Counted from the stretch's first letter, positions 50,290-60,161 are shown. The stretch is DNA of 64,000 bases from a bacterium (GCA_004172935.1 SDZD01000008.1:108429-172428); one strand, 5' to 3'. A program made the numbers and translations. Notes: generated from the letters alone by a model not told the origin.

Positions 50290-51246
50290 ATGTTTCCATC
50301 GCCTGATAAAGTCGTGTTCGTCACCAAGAAGACTCCGCTCGAAGAGTTGGTTGAGCGGCATAATTCGCGTGAGCAGGCGCGGTTTTATGTAGAGGCGCGA
50401 GGGGCGACTTTTGCGCGTTATGAGGCCGAACACGATGCTTACCAACAGGCACTCGAAACGCTGAAGAAGGCGCTCTCGGCGCTACCCAATGGCATGAGGA
50501 CGCAGTGGATTGAGCGCGAGTTTTTGCCGCAGTTCTCGTTTGGAGCGCGCGATTTGGTGGTGGCATTGGGGCCGGATGGGTTGGTAGTGAATATTGCCAA
50601 ATACCTACACAACCAGGTTCTCGTGGCATTTAACCCCGACCCGGCACGCAACGATGGGATTTTGTTGCCCTTCGCGGTGTGGTTGGCCGAACCCGTTTTA
50701 CGACAAGCGACGCGAGGGCAAGGCACAGTTTCGGAGCTGACGATGGCGCAGTGCGCGCTCAATGATGGGCAGAGCATTCTGGCGCTGAACGATTTGTTTC
50801 TGGGACGGCGAGGTCACGCTTCGGCGCGCTATGAATTGAAGTTGGAGGGCAAGAAGGAGAACCAATCGTCGTCGGGGATTATCGTTTCGACGGGGGCAGG
50901 GTCTACGGGCTGGCTGTCTTCGATTGTAACAGGGGCAGCACGCGTGATGGAAGCGAACGCACCCGACGAAGAAATCGAGTTTTCGGCTCAGAACGCGCGC
51001 TTTGGTTGGAGCGAACAGCGTTTGCAATACGCTGTTCGTGAGCCGTTCAAATCGAAGACTTCGGGCGACGAGATGGTGTGGGGGCGCATCGAAGCGGGAC
51101 AGCAACTGGAAGTCACGTCGCAAATTCCACAGGACGGCGCGATTTTCTCGGATGGCATCGAAAGCGACTATCTCGAATGGAATATCGGCTCTATCGCGCG
51201 GGTCAGCATCGCTGAGCGCAAATTGCACCTGTTGACGGCAACTTGA
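50290..51246 (+). CDS. NAD-kinase-like protein
   Basis: 318 residues. The C-terminal NAD-kinase fold shows the NAD-kinase-type motif GIIVSTGAGSTGW, the substrate loop GPDGLVVNIAKYL (in place of GGDGT) and AFNPDPARNDG. The GGDGT motif of the catalytic site is altered to LGPDGL, so activity is uncertain; such divergent members are often annotated as ATP-NAD kinase. It is divergent from the barstar gene across 24 bases. A role in NADP supply or as a sugar/lipid kinase cannot be settled by sequence alone. Confidence 0.75.
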   Translation: MFPSPDKVVFVTKKTPLEELVERHNSREQARFYVEARGATFARYEAEHDAYQQALETLKKALSALPNGMRTQWIEREFLPQFSFGARDLVVALGPDGLVVNIAKYLHNQVLVAFNPDPARNDGILLPFAVWLAEPVLRQATRGQGTVSELTMAQCALNDGQSILALNDLFLGRRGHASARYELKLEGKKENQSSSGIIVSTGAGSTGWLSSIVTGAARVMEANAPDEEIEFSAQNARFGWSEQRLQYAVREPFKSKTSGDEMVWGRIEAGQQLEVTSQIPQDGAIFSDGIESDYLEWNIGSIARVSIAERKLHLLTAT

Positions 51247-51251
51247 GCCGC

Positions 51252-51392
51252 TTATTTATCGCCATCGGGTGAAGCGATGGGGGGAGCCGTTTCGTCGGGG
51301 CGAGATTTCGGCTGATTGCTTTTGCGTATTCCCAACATCGCAAACACCAACCCGAAAAAGAGGACTGTGACAAAAAGAAGAATTATGCTCAT
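51252..51392 (-). CDS. Small single-pass membrane protein (46 residues)
   Basis: A short intact frame: MSIILLFVTVLFFGLVFAM forms one N-terminal transmembrane helix, followed by a basic then Pro/Ser/Asp-rich tail (GIRKSNQPKSRP). It is convergent with the NAD-kinase-like gene, six bases from that stop. The hydrophobic helix plus positive flank is typical of genuine small membrane proteins, and the other reading of this region lacks protein character. No clear Shine-Dalgarno is seen, and no homologue can be named. Confidence 0.6.
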   Translation of the reverse strand: MSIILLFVTVLFFGLVFAMLGIRKSNQPKSRPDETAPPIASPDGDK

Positions 51393-51520
51393 GTTCGCGC
51401 AGTATCCACGTTTGGCAAAGTGACCTGAAACCGGGTAACAGCTTTCTGAAATTAAAGCCCATTTAGAGCTTCATTGGCTTCGCAGTTGCCCGCAAAAAGT
51501 CCTCGTTCACAGCAAAGATT

Positions 51521-52474
51521 ATGGATTTAACCGGCATTCACCATCTGACCGCCGTCACAGCCGACGTGCGCGAGAACTACCGTTTTTATACCCAGGTATT
51601 GGGTATGCGCCTGGTCAAACGCAGCGTTAATCAGGACGATGTCAGCGCCTACCACCTGTTTTACGCCGATAAAGTGGGCAGCCCCGGCAACGACTTAACT
51701 TTCTTCGACTGGGACATGCAGCGCGAGGTGCGCGGCACCAACAGCATCGCGCGCACGGCTCTGCGCGTGAAGGGCGCCGAAGCGCTCGAATGGTGGGCCA
51801 AACACTTCGAGAAACAAAAGATAAGCGCCGGAAAAGTCGCGGAGCGCGACGGGCGCCTGACACTCGATTTCGAGGACAACGAAGGCCAGCGTCTGTCACT
51901 GATTGATGATGGCGGCACCAGCGAAGCGGGCCAAACCTGGGAGAAAAGCCCGGTTCCGCCCGAATATCAGATTCGCGGCCTGGGACCAATCACGCTGAGC
52001 GTGCCCGTGCTGGGGCCAACCAACGCGATTCTTACACGGATAATGAACATGCGCGAAGTGCGTCAATACCCCGTTCCCGACAGCGAGAGCCATATTGTTC
52101 ACGTCTATGAGATGGGCGAGGGCGGAACACACGCAGAATTGCACGTCGCGGTGCGCCCCGATTTGCCGCGTGCCCAATTGGGGGCGGGTGGCGTCCATCA
52201 CGTCGCCTTTCGCACGCCAAACGAAGAGCAATATCACGGCTGGACCGAAAGGCTCGAATCGTTCGGCATCAACTCCAGCGGCGAAATCGACCGTTATTAT
52301 TTCCAGAGCCTGTACTTCCGCGAACCGAACGGCATCCTCTTCGAAATCGCCACCGATGGCCCCGGCTTCGCAGTCGATGAAGATGCCGAGACTCTCGGCG
52401 AAAAGGTCGTGCTGCCGCCGCGTTTCGAATCGCGCCGCGCTCAGATCGTCGCCAATCTCAAGCCGATTGAATAA
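51521..52474 (+). CDS. Ring-cleaving dioxygenase-like VOC protein (MhqO/MhqA type)
   Basis: 317 residues with two VOC (glyoxalase/dioxygenase) halves. The first begins [13 protein letters not shown] and the second [11 protein letters not shown]; the paired HH motifs and the Glu in [12 protein letters not shown] are the metal ligands. This layout matches the MhqA/MhqO branch that opens hydroquinone rings or detoxifies quinones in Bacillus. No MarR-type repressor is adjacent. Substrate is inferred from the subfamily. It is monocistronic with a strong terminator. Confidence 0.87.
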   Translation: MDLTGIHHLTAVTADVRENYRFYTQVLGMRLVKRSVNQDDVSAYHLFYADKVGSPGNDLTFFDWDMQREVRGTNSIARTALRVKGAEALEWWAKHFEKQKISAGKVAERDGRLTLDFEDNEGQRLSLIDDGGTSEAGQTWEKSPVPPEYQIRGLGPITLSVPVLGPTNAILTRIMNMREVRQYPVPDSESHIVHVYEMGEGGTHAELHVAVRPDLPRAQLGAGGVHHVAFRTPNEEQYHGWTERLESFGINSSGEIDRYYFQSLYFREPNGILFEIATDGPGFAVDEDAETLGEKVVLPPRFESRRAQIVANLKPIE

Positions 52475-52475
52475 A

Positions 52476-52514
52476 CAAAAATGCCGCAAGATTCAAAATC
52501 TTGCGGCATTTTTG
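52476..52514. terminator. Bidirectional terminator between VOC and Csp genes
   Basis: A 17-base stem (52476-52492 with 52498-52514, core ATGCCGCAAGAT) with a 5-base loop and A/T-rich ends in both directions, between convergent stops at 52474 and 52525. Confidence 0.88.
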
Positions 52515-52524
52515 CTCGGTAAAT

Positions 52525-52869
52525 TCAGGCAATCATTTGAGCCATCGCTTTGCAACTTTCGACACAGACTCGGCAGGCTTCGACGCACTCTTCCATGCCG
52601 TCGAGTTGTTCGCAGCTTTTCGCGCAGTCTTCGCAAACATCGGCACATTCGGCGCAGACATGGGGGTGATGCTTCGAGCCGCGCAGCATGAAATCGGCGG
52701 AGACCGCGCAGATTTGGGCGCAGTCCATCATCAGACGAAAATGGTCGGGTGCAACATGGGCGCCGCCCACAACGAGGCAGTGATTCACGGACATGCTCAA
52801 ACAGGTGGCATGACACTTTTGACAGTTTTCGATGCATTGCTGCATCTCGGCGGACATGTGGTGGTGCAT
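52525..52869 (-). CDS. Cytosolic copper-storage protein, Csp3-like four-helix bundle
   Basis: 114 residues with 16 cysteines arranged as C-x2-C or C-x3-C along four helices (CIENCQKCHATC, CAECADVCEDCAKSC, CVEACRVCVESC). This is the Csp family, where Cys line the core of a four-helix bundle and bind many Cu(I) ions. There is no signal peptide, so it belongs to the cytosolic Csp3 class; the N-terminal MHHHM adds His. It sits beside copA and carries a candidate CsoR operator 44 bases upstream of its start (52913-52929). It should buffer or store copper in the cytoplasm. Confidence 0.9.
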   Translation of the reverse strand: MHHHMSAEMQQCIENCQKCHATCLSMSVNHCLVVGGAHVAPDHFRLMMDCAQICAVSADFMLRGSKHHPHVCAECADVCEDCAKSCEQLDGMEECVEACRVCVESCKAMAQMIA

Positions 52870-52912
52870 AGTTGATTTTCCTCTTCGGTAACTCGAACTA
52901 AGCTTTCCGCAA

Positions 52913-52929
52913 GTAGGGTGCCGGGGTAT
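52913..52929 (+). promoter_or_regulatory. Predicted CsoR-type operator upstream of Csp gene
   Basis: TAGGGTGCCGGGGTATA, 14 of 17 bases equal to the copA element and within the TAGGGTnnnGGGGTAT(A/C) consensus. It lies between the cupredoxin stop (52975) and the Csp start (52869, minus), so the Csp gene probably has its own copper-responsive promoter. Confidence 0.6.
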
Positions 52930-52974
52930 ATTGTGGATACCTATCGAAATGCCCTCGAAGGGAAAATCCTCACT

Positions 52975-53355
52975 CTAAGCGCTCTTCACCACCAGCTTGC
53001 CACGCACCATGTTCATGCCACAATGAAAGGTGTATTCGCCCGCTTTTTGCGGCGTGAATTCGACGGGCACGGTGCGGCCCTGTGGCAGCATCGCCGAAAC
53101 GCCGAAATCGCTGAGTACCACTTGCTCGGTGCAGGAATTGGCTTCTTCGCGGCGAAACAATAGCCGCACAGGGCGCCCCTGCTGAACCTCGATACGGTCG
53201 GGCGCGTAGCCACCTTTAACGATCACTTCGATTTCCTGCGTACCGCCCTGCCCGACTTTGGCCTGTTCGCCCGCGCGGGGGCCGAAGAAAAACCACAACG
53301 TGGCGATGATGAGGGCGACGCCTCCAATAAGAACTCCAATTTGAGCCGAATCCAT
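52975..53355 (-). CDS. Membrane-anchored cupredoxin
   Basis: 126 residues. A single N-terminal transmembrane helix (IGVLIGGVALIIATLWFFF) anchors a cupredoxin whose metal-site residues lie in NSCTEQVVL and FHCGMNMVRG. Its ATG directly follows the copA stop (TAAATG), and AGGAGGAGC in the last copA codons is its ribosome site, so it is translationally coupled to the pump. It likely accepts or shuttles copper at the outer face of the membrane. It is related to the cupredoxins at 28241-29926 (C-terminus) and 29958. Confidence 0.85.
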   Translation of the reverse strand: MDSAQIGVLIGGVALIIATLWFFFGPRAGEQAKVGQGGTQEIEVIVKGGYAPDRIEVQQGRPVRLLFRREEANSCTEQVVLSDFGVSAMLPQGRTVPVEFTPQKAGEYTFHCGMNMVRGKLVVKSA

Positions 53356-55731
53356 TTAGCTCCTCCTTTCGAGCTGAAAGGCGCGCAAGCGCAGCGCATT
53401 AGAAATGACCGAGACGCTGGAAAGCGCCATCGCCGCACTCGCCAGAATGGGCGATAGCAACCAGCCAGTGAACGGGTACAGCAATCCTGCCGCGATAGGG
53501 ATACCCAGCACGTTGTAGATGAAGGCGAAGAACAGGTTCTGCTTGATGTTGGCAACCGTTGCCCTCGACAGCGCGATGCTGTTCGCCACGCCGCGCAAAT
53601 CACCTTTGACGAGAGTAATGTCGGCGGCTTCGATAGCGACATCGGTTCCCGTTCCCATCGCGATACCCACGTTGGCCTGAGCCAGAGCCGGAGCATCATT
53701 GATACCGTCGCCCACCATCGCCACCTGTTTCCCTTCGGCCTGTAGTTCACTGATTTTGGCGGCTTTGCCATCGGGCAGCACGCCCGCGAAAATGCGATTG
53801 ATGCCGACCTGCCCCGCGATGGCGTGCGCAGTAGTTTCGTTATCGCCAGTCAGCATAATCACTTCAAGGCCAAGCGCCTTGAGCTGCTCGATGGCCTCTC
53901 GCGAGTCGGGCTTAATCGGGTCGGCAATCGCCACTATGCCCGCGAATTTGCCATCGACTGCCACAAACACGGGCGTTTTGCCTTCGCTTGCCAGTCGGGT
54001 CGCCTCGACTTCATCGGGATTTAGGTCACGTTCGCGCAGCAATCGCGCGTTACCGATGAGAAGTTGTTTCCCATCAACAGTAGCCGCGATACCACGCCCC
54101 CCCAGCGACTCGAAGTGTTGAGGTTGCACCAATGCGAGTCCAGTCTCCTTAGCCGAACGCACGATGGCTTCGCCGAGGGGATGTTCGGAACTGCGCTCGG
54201 CGGAAGCGACCAGACGCAACAGTTCATCGCGTTCAAAGCCGTTGGCGGGCAGTATGTCGGTGACGCGGGGCTTGCCCTGCGTGATGGTGCCGGTCTTATC
54301 AAGCACAATAGCCTGAAGCGACTGCGCGCTTTCGAGCGCTTCGCCCCCCTTGATGAGAATGCCGTTTTGCGCGCCGCGCCCAGTCCCGACCATAATCGCG
54401 GTTGGAGTGGCTAGACCAAGGGCACACGGACAGGCGATGACCAACACCGAAACGCTGGTGAGAAGCGCCAAATTGAGCCGATTTTCGGGCGGTGCGAACA
54501 GAAACCACACGACGAAAGTCGCGATGGCGATGCAGATAACAATGGGCACGAACACGCCCGCCACCGAATCGGCAAGTTTTTGAATCGGGGCTTTGGTGCC
54601 CTGCGCTTGTTGCACCAATCGCACGATGCCCTGTAACACGGTGTCGGCGCCAACTTTGGTGGCGCGAAAACGCAGCGAACCGCTTTTGTTGATGGTGGCT
54701 CCAATGACAGCGTCGCCGACCTCTTTTTTGACAGCGAGTGCTTCGCCAGTCAGCATCGACTCGTCCACGCTCGATTGCCCACTTTCGACCACTCCATCGA
54801 CTGGAATTTTCTCGCCGGGGCGCACCCACACGAGGTCACCAACACGCACCTTCTCGACGGGAATCTCGAGTTCCTGCCCGTTGCGCTCGACGCGCGCAGT
54901 TTTGGCGCCCAGTTCCATCAGGGCGCGAATCGCCGAGCCGGTATGAGCGCGGGCACGCGCTTCGAGCAGTCGTCCCATCAAAATCAGCGTGACGACGATA
55001 GCAGCGACCTCGTAATACACCCCCGAAGGCATCTCCTGATGCCCTGAGTGGCCCTGCACGGGCACGGCGAACAGCGTGGGCGCGAAGGTCGCCACCACGC
55101 TATAAAGGAACGCTGCCAGCGTGCCAATGGCGACGAGGGTGTTCATATCGGCGGCGCGGTGACGCGCAGCACTCCACGCGCCCACGAAAAACTCTCGCCC
55201 CGCCCAGAATAACACCGGAATAGTCAGCGCCAACTCAACCCAGGCACGCCCCGGAAAATTGAAGACGCGCTCCAAAGCCGGAAATAGGTGCCCGCCCATA
55301 GCCATAACAGCAACGGGAATGGTCAGCGCCAGAGCGATGAAGAAATGCCGCTTCTGGCTGGCGTACTCTGCTTCGCGCGCGGCATTTTCGGCGTCTTGCA
55401 ACGAAGTCGATTCGCCCTCGTTTTCTTCCTCGACGGGTTCTTGAACGATGGCATCGTAACCCGCTTTTTGCACCACTTCGCGCAGACGCTGCGGGTCGGT
55501 TATAGCTGGGTCGAAAGACACGCTGGCGCGCGTGGTCGCGAAGTTGACATTGGCCTTCTCTACCCCCTCGGCCTTGTTGAGCGCCCGCTCAATTCGATTA
55601 GCACAGGCCGCGCAGTGCATACCCAGCAGGGGTAACTCAGCCTGCTCGCGAGTCGGGGGCGCCATCCCATCGTGCAATTCTAATTCGGCAGTAGCCAACG
55701 CTGTGTGGCTACTGGTGTGATTATGTTCCAT
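53356..55731 (-). CDS. copA: Copper-translocating P-type ATPase CopA
   Basis: 791-residue P1B-1 ATPase pumping Cu(I) out of the cytoplasm. One N-terminal heavy-metal domain (GMHCAAC, Cys40 and Cys43) follows a His-rich start. The transmembrane metal site is [11 protein letters not shown], the phosphorylation loop DKTGTITQG, and the hinge [16 protein letters not shown]. The TGEA and SEHPLG motifs are also present. Length and motif order match CopA. Divergent from the phosphatase at 55910, with a predicted CsoR operator 53 bases upstream. Followed immediately by the anchored cupredoxin. Confidence 0.96.
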   Translation of the reverse strand: MEHNHTSSHTALATAELELHDGMAPPTREQAELPLLGMHCAACANRIERALNKAEGVEKANVNFATTRASVSFDPAITDPQRLREVVQKAGYDAIVQEPVEEENEGESTSLQDAENAAREAEYASQKRHFFIALALTIPVAVMAMGGHLFPALERVFNFPGRAWVELALTIPVLFWAGREFFVGAWSAARHRAADMNTLVAIGTLAAFLYSVVATFAPTLFAVPVQGHSGHQEMPSGVYYEVAAIVVTLILMGRLLEARARAHTGSAIRALMELGAKTARVERNGQELEIPVEKVRVGDLVWVRPGEKIPVDGVVESGQSSVDESMLTGEALAVKKEVGDAVIGATINKSGSLRFRATKVGADTVLQGIVRLVQQAQGTKAPIQKLADSVAGVFVPIVICIAIATFVVWFLFAPPENRLNLALLTSVSVLVIACPCALGLATPTAIMVGTGRGAQNGILIKGGEALESAQSLQAIVLDKTGTITQGKPRVTDILPANGFERDELLRLVASAERSSEHPLGEAIVRSAKETGLALVQPQHFESLGGRGIAATVDGKQLLIGNARLLRERDLNPDEVEATRLASEGKTPVFVAVDGKFAGIVAIADPIKPDSREAIEQLKALGLEVIMLTGDNETTAHAIAGQVGINRIFAGVLPDGKAAKISELQAEGKQVAMVGDGINDAPALAQANVGIAMGTGTDVAIEAADITLVKGDLRGVANSIALSRATVANIKQNLFFAFIYNVLGIPIAAGLLYPFTGWLLSPILASAAMALSSVSVISNALRLRAFQLERRS

Positions 55732-55783
55732 GTGTCCTCCGCAAACATAGCATTCGCGGTTTTAGGTGTGAGGACACTTCAAA

Positions 55784-55800
55784 TATACCCCCATACCCTA
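55784..55800 (-). promoter_or_regulatory. Predicted CsoR-type operator upstream of copA
   Basis: On the minus strand TAGGGTATGGGGGTATA, matching the elements at 24428 and 52913. It is 53 bases before the copA ATG. The flanks extend it to TATAGGGTATGGGGGTATA. Confidence 0.62.
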
Positions 55801-55909
55801 TATTCAAATGACACATCGAATATCAAGCGGTTCCCTGAGCAATTAATATCTCTTTAACCACTCCTAACACGAGTCACCCTATAATAATGCGCGGAGAGGT
55901 CTCAATTCC

Positions 55910-56905
55910 ATGCCCACTCGCCGCCAATTTATTCGCTCTGCCGCCGTTGCCACCGGCACGGTTCTGCTATCGCCAGCGCTTAAGCGCGCGTGTGCCGATG
56001 TACCCCGCGCAGGTAAAGTGGAGTTCGGTATCATCACCGATATTCACCAGGACATCATGCACGATGGCGTCAGGCGCGTAACGGCATTCGCGGAAGATAT
56101 GAATGCCCGCAAAGCCGATTTCGTCTTCAACCTCGGCGATTTCTGCGTGCCCCATGCCCACAACGAACCCTTCCTCAAAGAGTGGAATAAAATCAGTGGC
56201 GCCCGCTACCATGTGTTGGGCAACCACGACACGGACGGCGGTTTCAAACGCGAACAGACGGTGGAGTTTTATGGAATGCCCGCGCGCTACTACAGCTTCG
56301 ACCGCCACGGAATCCACTTCATCGTTCTCGATGGCAACGACCCCGACGGCAAAACCACAGGCTATCCCCGCTCCATCAACGAAACGCAACTCAAATGGCT
56401 GGGCGAAGATTTGGCGGGCACCAAATTGCCGACCATCATCTGCATCCACCAGCCCTTCGATTCCTACGAGAAGAACCTTGTCAACGCAGTCGATGTGCGC
56501 GCCATTCTAACAAAGGCAAACCAAGAGGCAGGCTTCCAAAAAGTGCTGGCCGTCTTTTCAGGCCACGACCATCTCGACTATGTGCGTGTATCCGATGGCG
56601 TCCCTCACATCCAGATCAACAGCGCCTCGTATGCGTGGACAGGAAAAAAGCACGATACCTACCCTAAGGCGTTGATTGAGGGGCACCCCAGCGTAGATTT
56701 GACATGCCCCTATGCCGACCCGCTATGGGCCTTCGTAACGCTCGACTTCGAACGCGGCGAAATCCACATCGCGGGACGTGAAACCACCTGGGTTGGCCCC
56801 GATCCGTGGAACATCGGCCTCAAAGCCGATGACTTCCAACGCAACCCCGACCTATCCCGCCCCGCGATTAGCAATCGCATCGTGAAAATCGGAGCCACCA
56901 CGTAA
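55910..56905 (+). CDS. Tat-exported metallophosphoesterase
   Basis: 331 residues. TRRQFIRSAAV is a twin-arginine signal. The calcineurin-like metal blocks follow in order: ITDIHQD, NLGDF, LGNHD, CIHQPF and FSGHDH. It differs from the 19587 phosphatase in lacking the N-terminal beta domain. Its stop is one base from the GH20 stop, in convergent orientation. Phosphodiesterase or phosphatase activity is expected; substrate unknown. Confidence 0.88.
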   Translation: MPTRRQFIRSAAVATGTVLLSPALKRACADVPRAGKVEFGIITDIHQDIMHDGVRRVTAFAEDMNARKADFVFNLGDFCVPHAHNEPFLKEWNKISGARYHVLGNHDTDGGFKREQTVEFYGMPARYYSFDRHGIHFIVLDGNDPDGKTTGYPRSINETQLKWLGEDLAGTKLPTIICIHQPFDSYEKNLVNAVDVRAILTKANQEAGFQKVLAVFSGHDHLDYVRVSDGVPHIQINSASYAWTGKKHDTYPKALIEGHPSVDLTCPYADPLWAFVTLDFERGEIHIAGRETTWVGPDPWNIGLKADDFQRNPDLSRPAISNRIVKIGATT

Positions 56906-56906
56906 C

Positions 56907-59453
56907 CTAGCGGGCCGATGGAGGCAGCACTGTGATCCAAATATCGCCGTTGGAATCGTTGCCACCATCAGCGCGCACATTCGCGCGCAGTGTGTATTTG
57001 GCTCCCGTCACGAAGCGAGGAAGTTTCAGGCTGTAGATGTTGTCTTTCGTCGCGCCTCCGGTGAAACCGGGATGCTCGTCGCGCGCCACGACTTGACCGT
57101 TCTGTAGCAATTCAACCCAGCCAATATCGAGACGGTGTTCGCCGCTACTGTACAGAAATTTGGCTTCGATAGTGGCGGCCCCAATGATTTGCGGCGTGAT
57201 GTCCCACTGCTGCTGGCTCCATGTATCGCCGATCTGTCCGCTTTTCCATTTCGCAGCGACCACAGGTTCAGCTTCGGGTTCGAGCGGGCGTAGATTGGCT
57301 AAGTTGGCGATATTTTGCGGCGACAGCACTTTGTTGAACACCTTCAAATCGTCGATGTAGCCGTTAAAACCATTGCTTTTACTACCCACGTATTGAAGCG
57401 GGAAGAATAGCGTTTGCACTTTGGCTATCTTCGATTTGGTGCTGGCGAACTCGTTCATGGCGCCCTTCAAACTCTCGATGAGAACGCCATTGGCATACAG
57501 CGTGGTGCCTTCGTTGTCGCCGCAAATGGTGATGTGAGTCCAGCGATTGGTCGGCACCTGATAGTTGAAATTATAGTTGTAGTTTTCTCTCGAAAAGCCG
57601 AGTTTCCCCGTCGCCTGTTGCTTGAGTTTCACAACCGCATCGGGCGAAGAGAACAACACCGCATCAGCCGTGTTGCCCTCATCGGGGTTAACGAAAAAGG
57701 ACACCGTGTAGCCGTAGCCGATACCCGGCAATGGCGTTTGCAGGTAACTTCCGTTTTTCAGGTGTAGCGCCTTTTTACCCTGATACTGCACCACATCAGC
57801 CCCACTGACACGGGTTCCCTGTCTCTTGTCCTCGCTCTCGTCCCGCACGGTGTTGCCGTTGAAATCGTAGCGCAGCACCAGAGGGCTTTTGCCCGTCACC
57901 TTGCCACGCATGTTGAGTCCGGCGCCCTCACCAATTCGCGGGCTTTGACGGGAGAAGTCATCGTAATCGACGTGGGCAATCGCCGATGTGCCCAGCCACA
58001 TCTTTTGCGCCAGCACTTGCATGGCAGGAAACACTCTATCGTTGACATCCTTCTCCGTGATGCCATTACCGACGTGATCGTTCCACACCGCGAACGAGCC
58101 GCCTAGAATCTGTGGCAGCGTCTCGTCGAAGGTCTGATTGCCAACGATGTTGGGAGTCCACTTGTCGTAGATATTTCGAAGGTTGAGGTAGTCGTAGTAA
58201 TAGCCCGCTTTCGGCACGATATACAGCCAGCCATCGGGAGTGCTGATGACGTTATAGCCCTGTGCCAGCATCTCTTTGGGGTCGGCATAGCCATTGTTCC
58301 ACACGTTCATAGCCACGTCTTTGGACTTAACGGGTGTAGTGCCAGCGGCGTGCGTCAGGGCGCCCCATAACCTCGCTTTCTTGCCGTAGCCTTCGACATA
58401 TCGAATGTAATGGTCGGTGAACTCGCGGAATTTTTCGGTTTCGGCTTTGGCATATTCATCGGTGCCAATATGCACATCGGGGCCGAGGAAAACGGGGTTA
58501 GGGCCAGCGAGATACTCCTTGAAAACGTTGTCGAGAACCTCGTAGGTCAGGGGATTGCTGATGTCGAGATGGTCGCGCCCATATTTGTTGCTGCCGATAG
58601 CCGGGACGGCTTTAACGAAAGCCAGCGAGTGCGCCGGGGCATCGATTTCGGGAACGATGTTCACGCCGTAACTTTGAGCGAGAAGCTGCAAGTCGATAAA
58701 TTCTTTCTTCGAGTAACTGCCATCTTTGGCGGTGAGGCCAGGATAGGTGTCGTTTTGCAACCGAAAAGCCGAGTAGGTCGCGTCCCAATCGTTGTTGAAG
58801 AACTGCCTGAAACCGTTGTCGTTGAGATGAATCTGGAAGTCGTTCATCTTGTAATACGACATAAAGCGCACGTAGTCGCGCAAAAAGTTGATGGAGAAAA
58901 ACTTGCGTCCCACATCCAGCACGAAACCGCGCAGCGGGAATTGGGGATAATCTTTGGCGCTTCCCTTCGGGAATGAGTTGTGCGCGGAATCCTGCTCCAG
59001 AATTTGTAACAAGCTACGGGTGGCCCAAAACGCCCCCCTGGGTTCTTTGGCTTCGATGCGAACAGAATCGCTGATGTCGAGACGATAGCCCTCCGATTTG
59101 AGATCGGTAGAAGCATTGTTGAGGGTGAAGTAAATGTCGCCTTTGGCCGCCCTACCCTTGCGGATGGAAAACGCAGTCTCTGGGCGAGCCAACTTCAAAT
59201 CATTCAAAAACGTTTGCACATAGGGGGTCAAAGCCTCAGCAGAGGCGGGGTCAACGACCAGCGTCACCTTTTTCGCCAGCACCAACTTGCCAGTCGTCCC
59301 TTTCCACTCGCGAAGCGCGGGAATGACAAATGGGGCGGCATTCACTTTCTCTGGTGTTTGAGCCGAAGCCGAACCGCTAAGCGCGGGAACACACAAAACA
59401 ACGGGGGACAGACAACCCAACACACAACGTTTGAGAGTGTTTTTCATCGACAT
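56907..59453 (-). CDS. Secreted GH20 beta-N-acetylhexosaminidase with LamG domain
   Basis: 848 residues. Sec signal peptide (cleaved after ASA), a GH20b-like N-terminal domain (about 40-165: EGYRLDISDSVRIEAKEPRG), the GH20 barrel (about 170-520) with the catalytic pair Asp-Glu in HIGTDEY, and FVLDVGRKFF at the barrel start. A LamG/concanavalin-type domain (about 545-715: VSFFVNPDEG, NRWTHITICGDN) and a C-terminal beta domain follow. HIGTDE replaces the more common HxGGDE. It should release terminal N-acetylglucosamine or N-acetylgalactosamine from glycans, chitin or cell-wall fragments outside the cell. Together with the GH75-like protein it suggests use of amino-sugar polymers. Confidence 0.92.
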   Translation of the reverse strand: MSMKNTLKRCVLGCLSPVVLCVPALSGSASAQTPEKVNAAPFVIPALREWKGTTGKLVLAKKVTLVVDPASAEALTPYVQTFLNDLKLARPETAFSIRKGRAAKGDIYFTLNNASTDLKSEGYRLDISDSVRIEAKEPRGAFWATRSLLQILEQDSAHNSFPKGSAKDYPQFPLRGFVLDVGRKFFSINFLRDYVRFMSYYKMNDFQIHLNDNGFRQFFNNDWDATYSAFRLQNDTYPGLTAKDGSYSKKEFIDLQLLAQSYGVNIVPEIDAPAHSLAFVKAVPAIGSNKYGRDHLDISNPLTYEVLDNVFKEYLAGPNPVFLGPDVHIGTDEYAKAETEKFREFTDHYIRYVEGYGKKARLWGALTHAAGTTPVKSKDVAMNVWNNGYADPKEMLAQGYNVISTPDGWLYIVPKAGYYYDYLNLRNIYDKWTPNIVGNQTFDETLPQILGGSFAVWNDHVGNGITEKDVNDRVFPAMQVLAQKMWLGTSAIAHVDYDDFSRQSPRIGEGAGLNMRGKVTGKSPLVLRYDFNGNTVRDESEDKRQGTRVSGADVVQYQGKKALHLKNGSYLQTPLPGIGYGYTVSFFVNPDEGNTADAVLFSSPDAVVKLKQQATGKLGFSRENYNYNFNYQVPTNRWTHITICGDNEGTTLYANGVLIESLKGAMNEFASTKSKIAKVQTLFFPLQYVGSKSNGFNGYIDDLKVFNKVLSPQNIANLANLRPLEPEAEPVVAAKWKSGQIGDTWSQQQWDITPQIIGAATIEAKFLYSSGEHRLDIGWVELLQNGQVVARDEHPGFTGGATKDNIYSLKLPRFVTGAKYTLRANVRADGGNDSNGDIWITVLPPSAR

Positions 59454-59566
59454 ATTTGGTCAGGCAAAATACAAACTGCCGCACGAACCCTGACAGCTGT
59501 TAGATTGTCATCAAACCAAAGAGTTCTGCATTACTCAAATTTTAAATTGGCTCTGTCTCGCTGGAA

Positions 59567-60073
59567 TTAGGAAAGCGAGATGGGGCGGGGTTTGGCTTTG
59601 GGGCTGAGGCGTCCGCGCACCTGACCACATTTGGCATCAACTTCTGGCAACCTCCGTTGTGCCCAGCGAAGCGGCAACCAGTAGGCACTAAATGCGACTC
59701 CAAGGCCAAGTCCGCCACCGATGATGAGCGCCGCCGACCAATGCAATCCCAAAACAGCATTACCAAGCGACAGGGCAACCGTAGCGGCACAGGCAAGTAA
59801 GCCGGGGAACATGGCTGCGTTCCAGCCGAAGCGCTGCGTCCATTTGTGGGCGACAGTCGATAAAGCCGGAGCTACCGCAATCGAAAAGAAAGCGGCTCCC
59901 AACGCTGATAGCACTGGCACAGCCAGCACCGAAGAAGGGTCGCCCTCGACGCCACTTTGCCACGTGTTGGTCAAAGCCACCGTGCCATAGGCGATGACCG
60001 GAACAACCGAAAGTGTCACGAAACTTGTGGCACCTGCAAAAAGATGGCTTGCGAGAGAAATCCAGCTCTTCAT
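59567..60073 (-). CDS. Inner-membrane protein with about four transmembrane helices
   Basis: 168 residues, family not recognised. Hydrophobic segments at about 8-32, 50-68, 84-108 and 112-132 (FVTLSVVPVIAYG, VPVLSALGAAFFSIAV, LLACAATVALSLG, ALIIGGGLGLGVAFSAY) suggest four helices, with a basic C-terminal tail (RGRLSPKAKPRP). It is a lone minus-strand gene between GH20 (whose start is 113 bases downstream) and the isochorismatase-like gene. No functional motif is visible. Confidence 0.65.
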   Translation of the reverse strand: MKSWISLASHLFAGATSFVTLSVVPVIAYGTVALTNTWQSGVEGDPSSVLAVPVLSALGAAFFSIAVAPALSTVAHKWTQRFGWNAAMFPGLLACAATVALSLGNAVLGLHWSAALIIGGGLGLGVAFSAYWLPLRWAQRRLPEVDAKCGQVRGRLSPKAKPRPISLS

Positions 60074-60161
60074 TTCAATTCCCTGTCGTCACAGTTTGAA
60101 CGCATTTATAGCGAAGGGCCACAAAAACCGTCGAGAAAACACCTGGGCTTTATACGAAATA

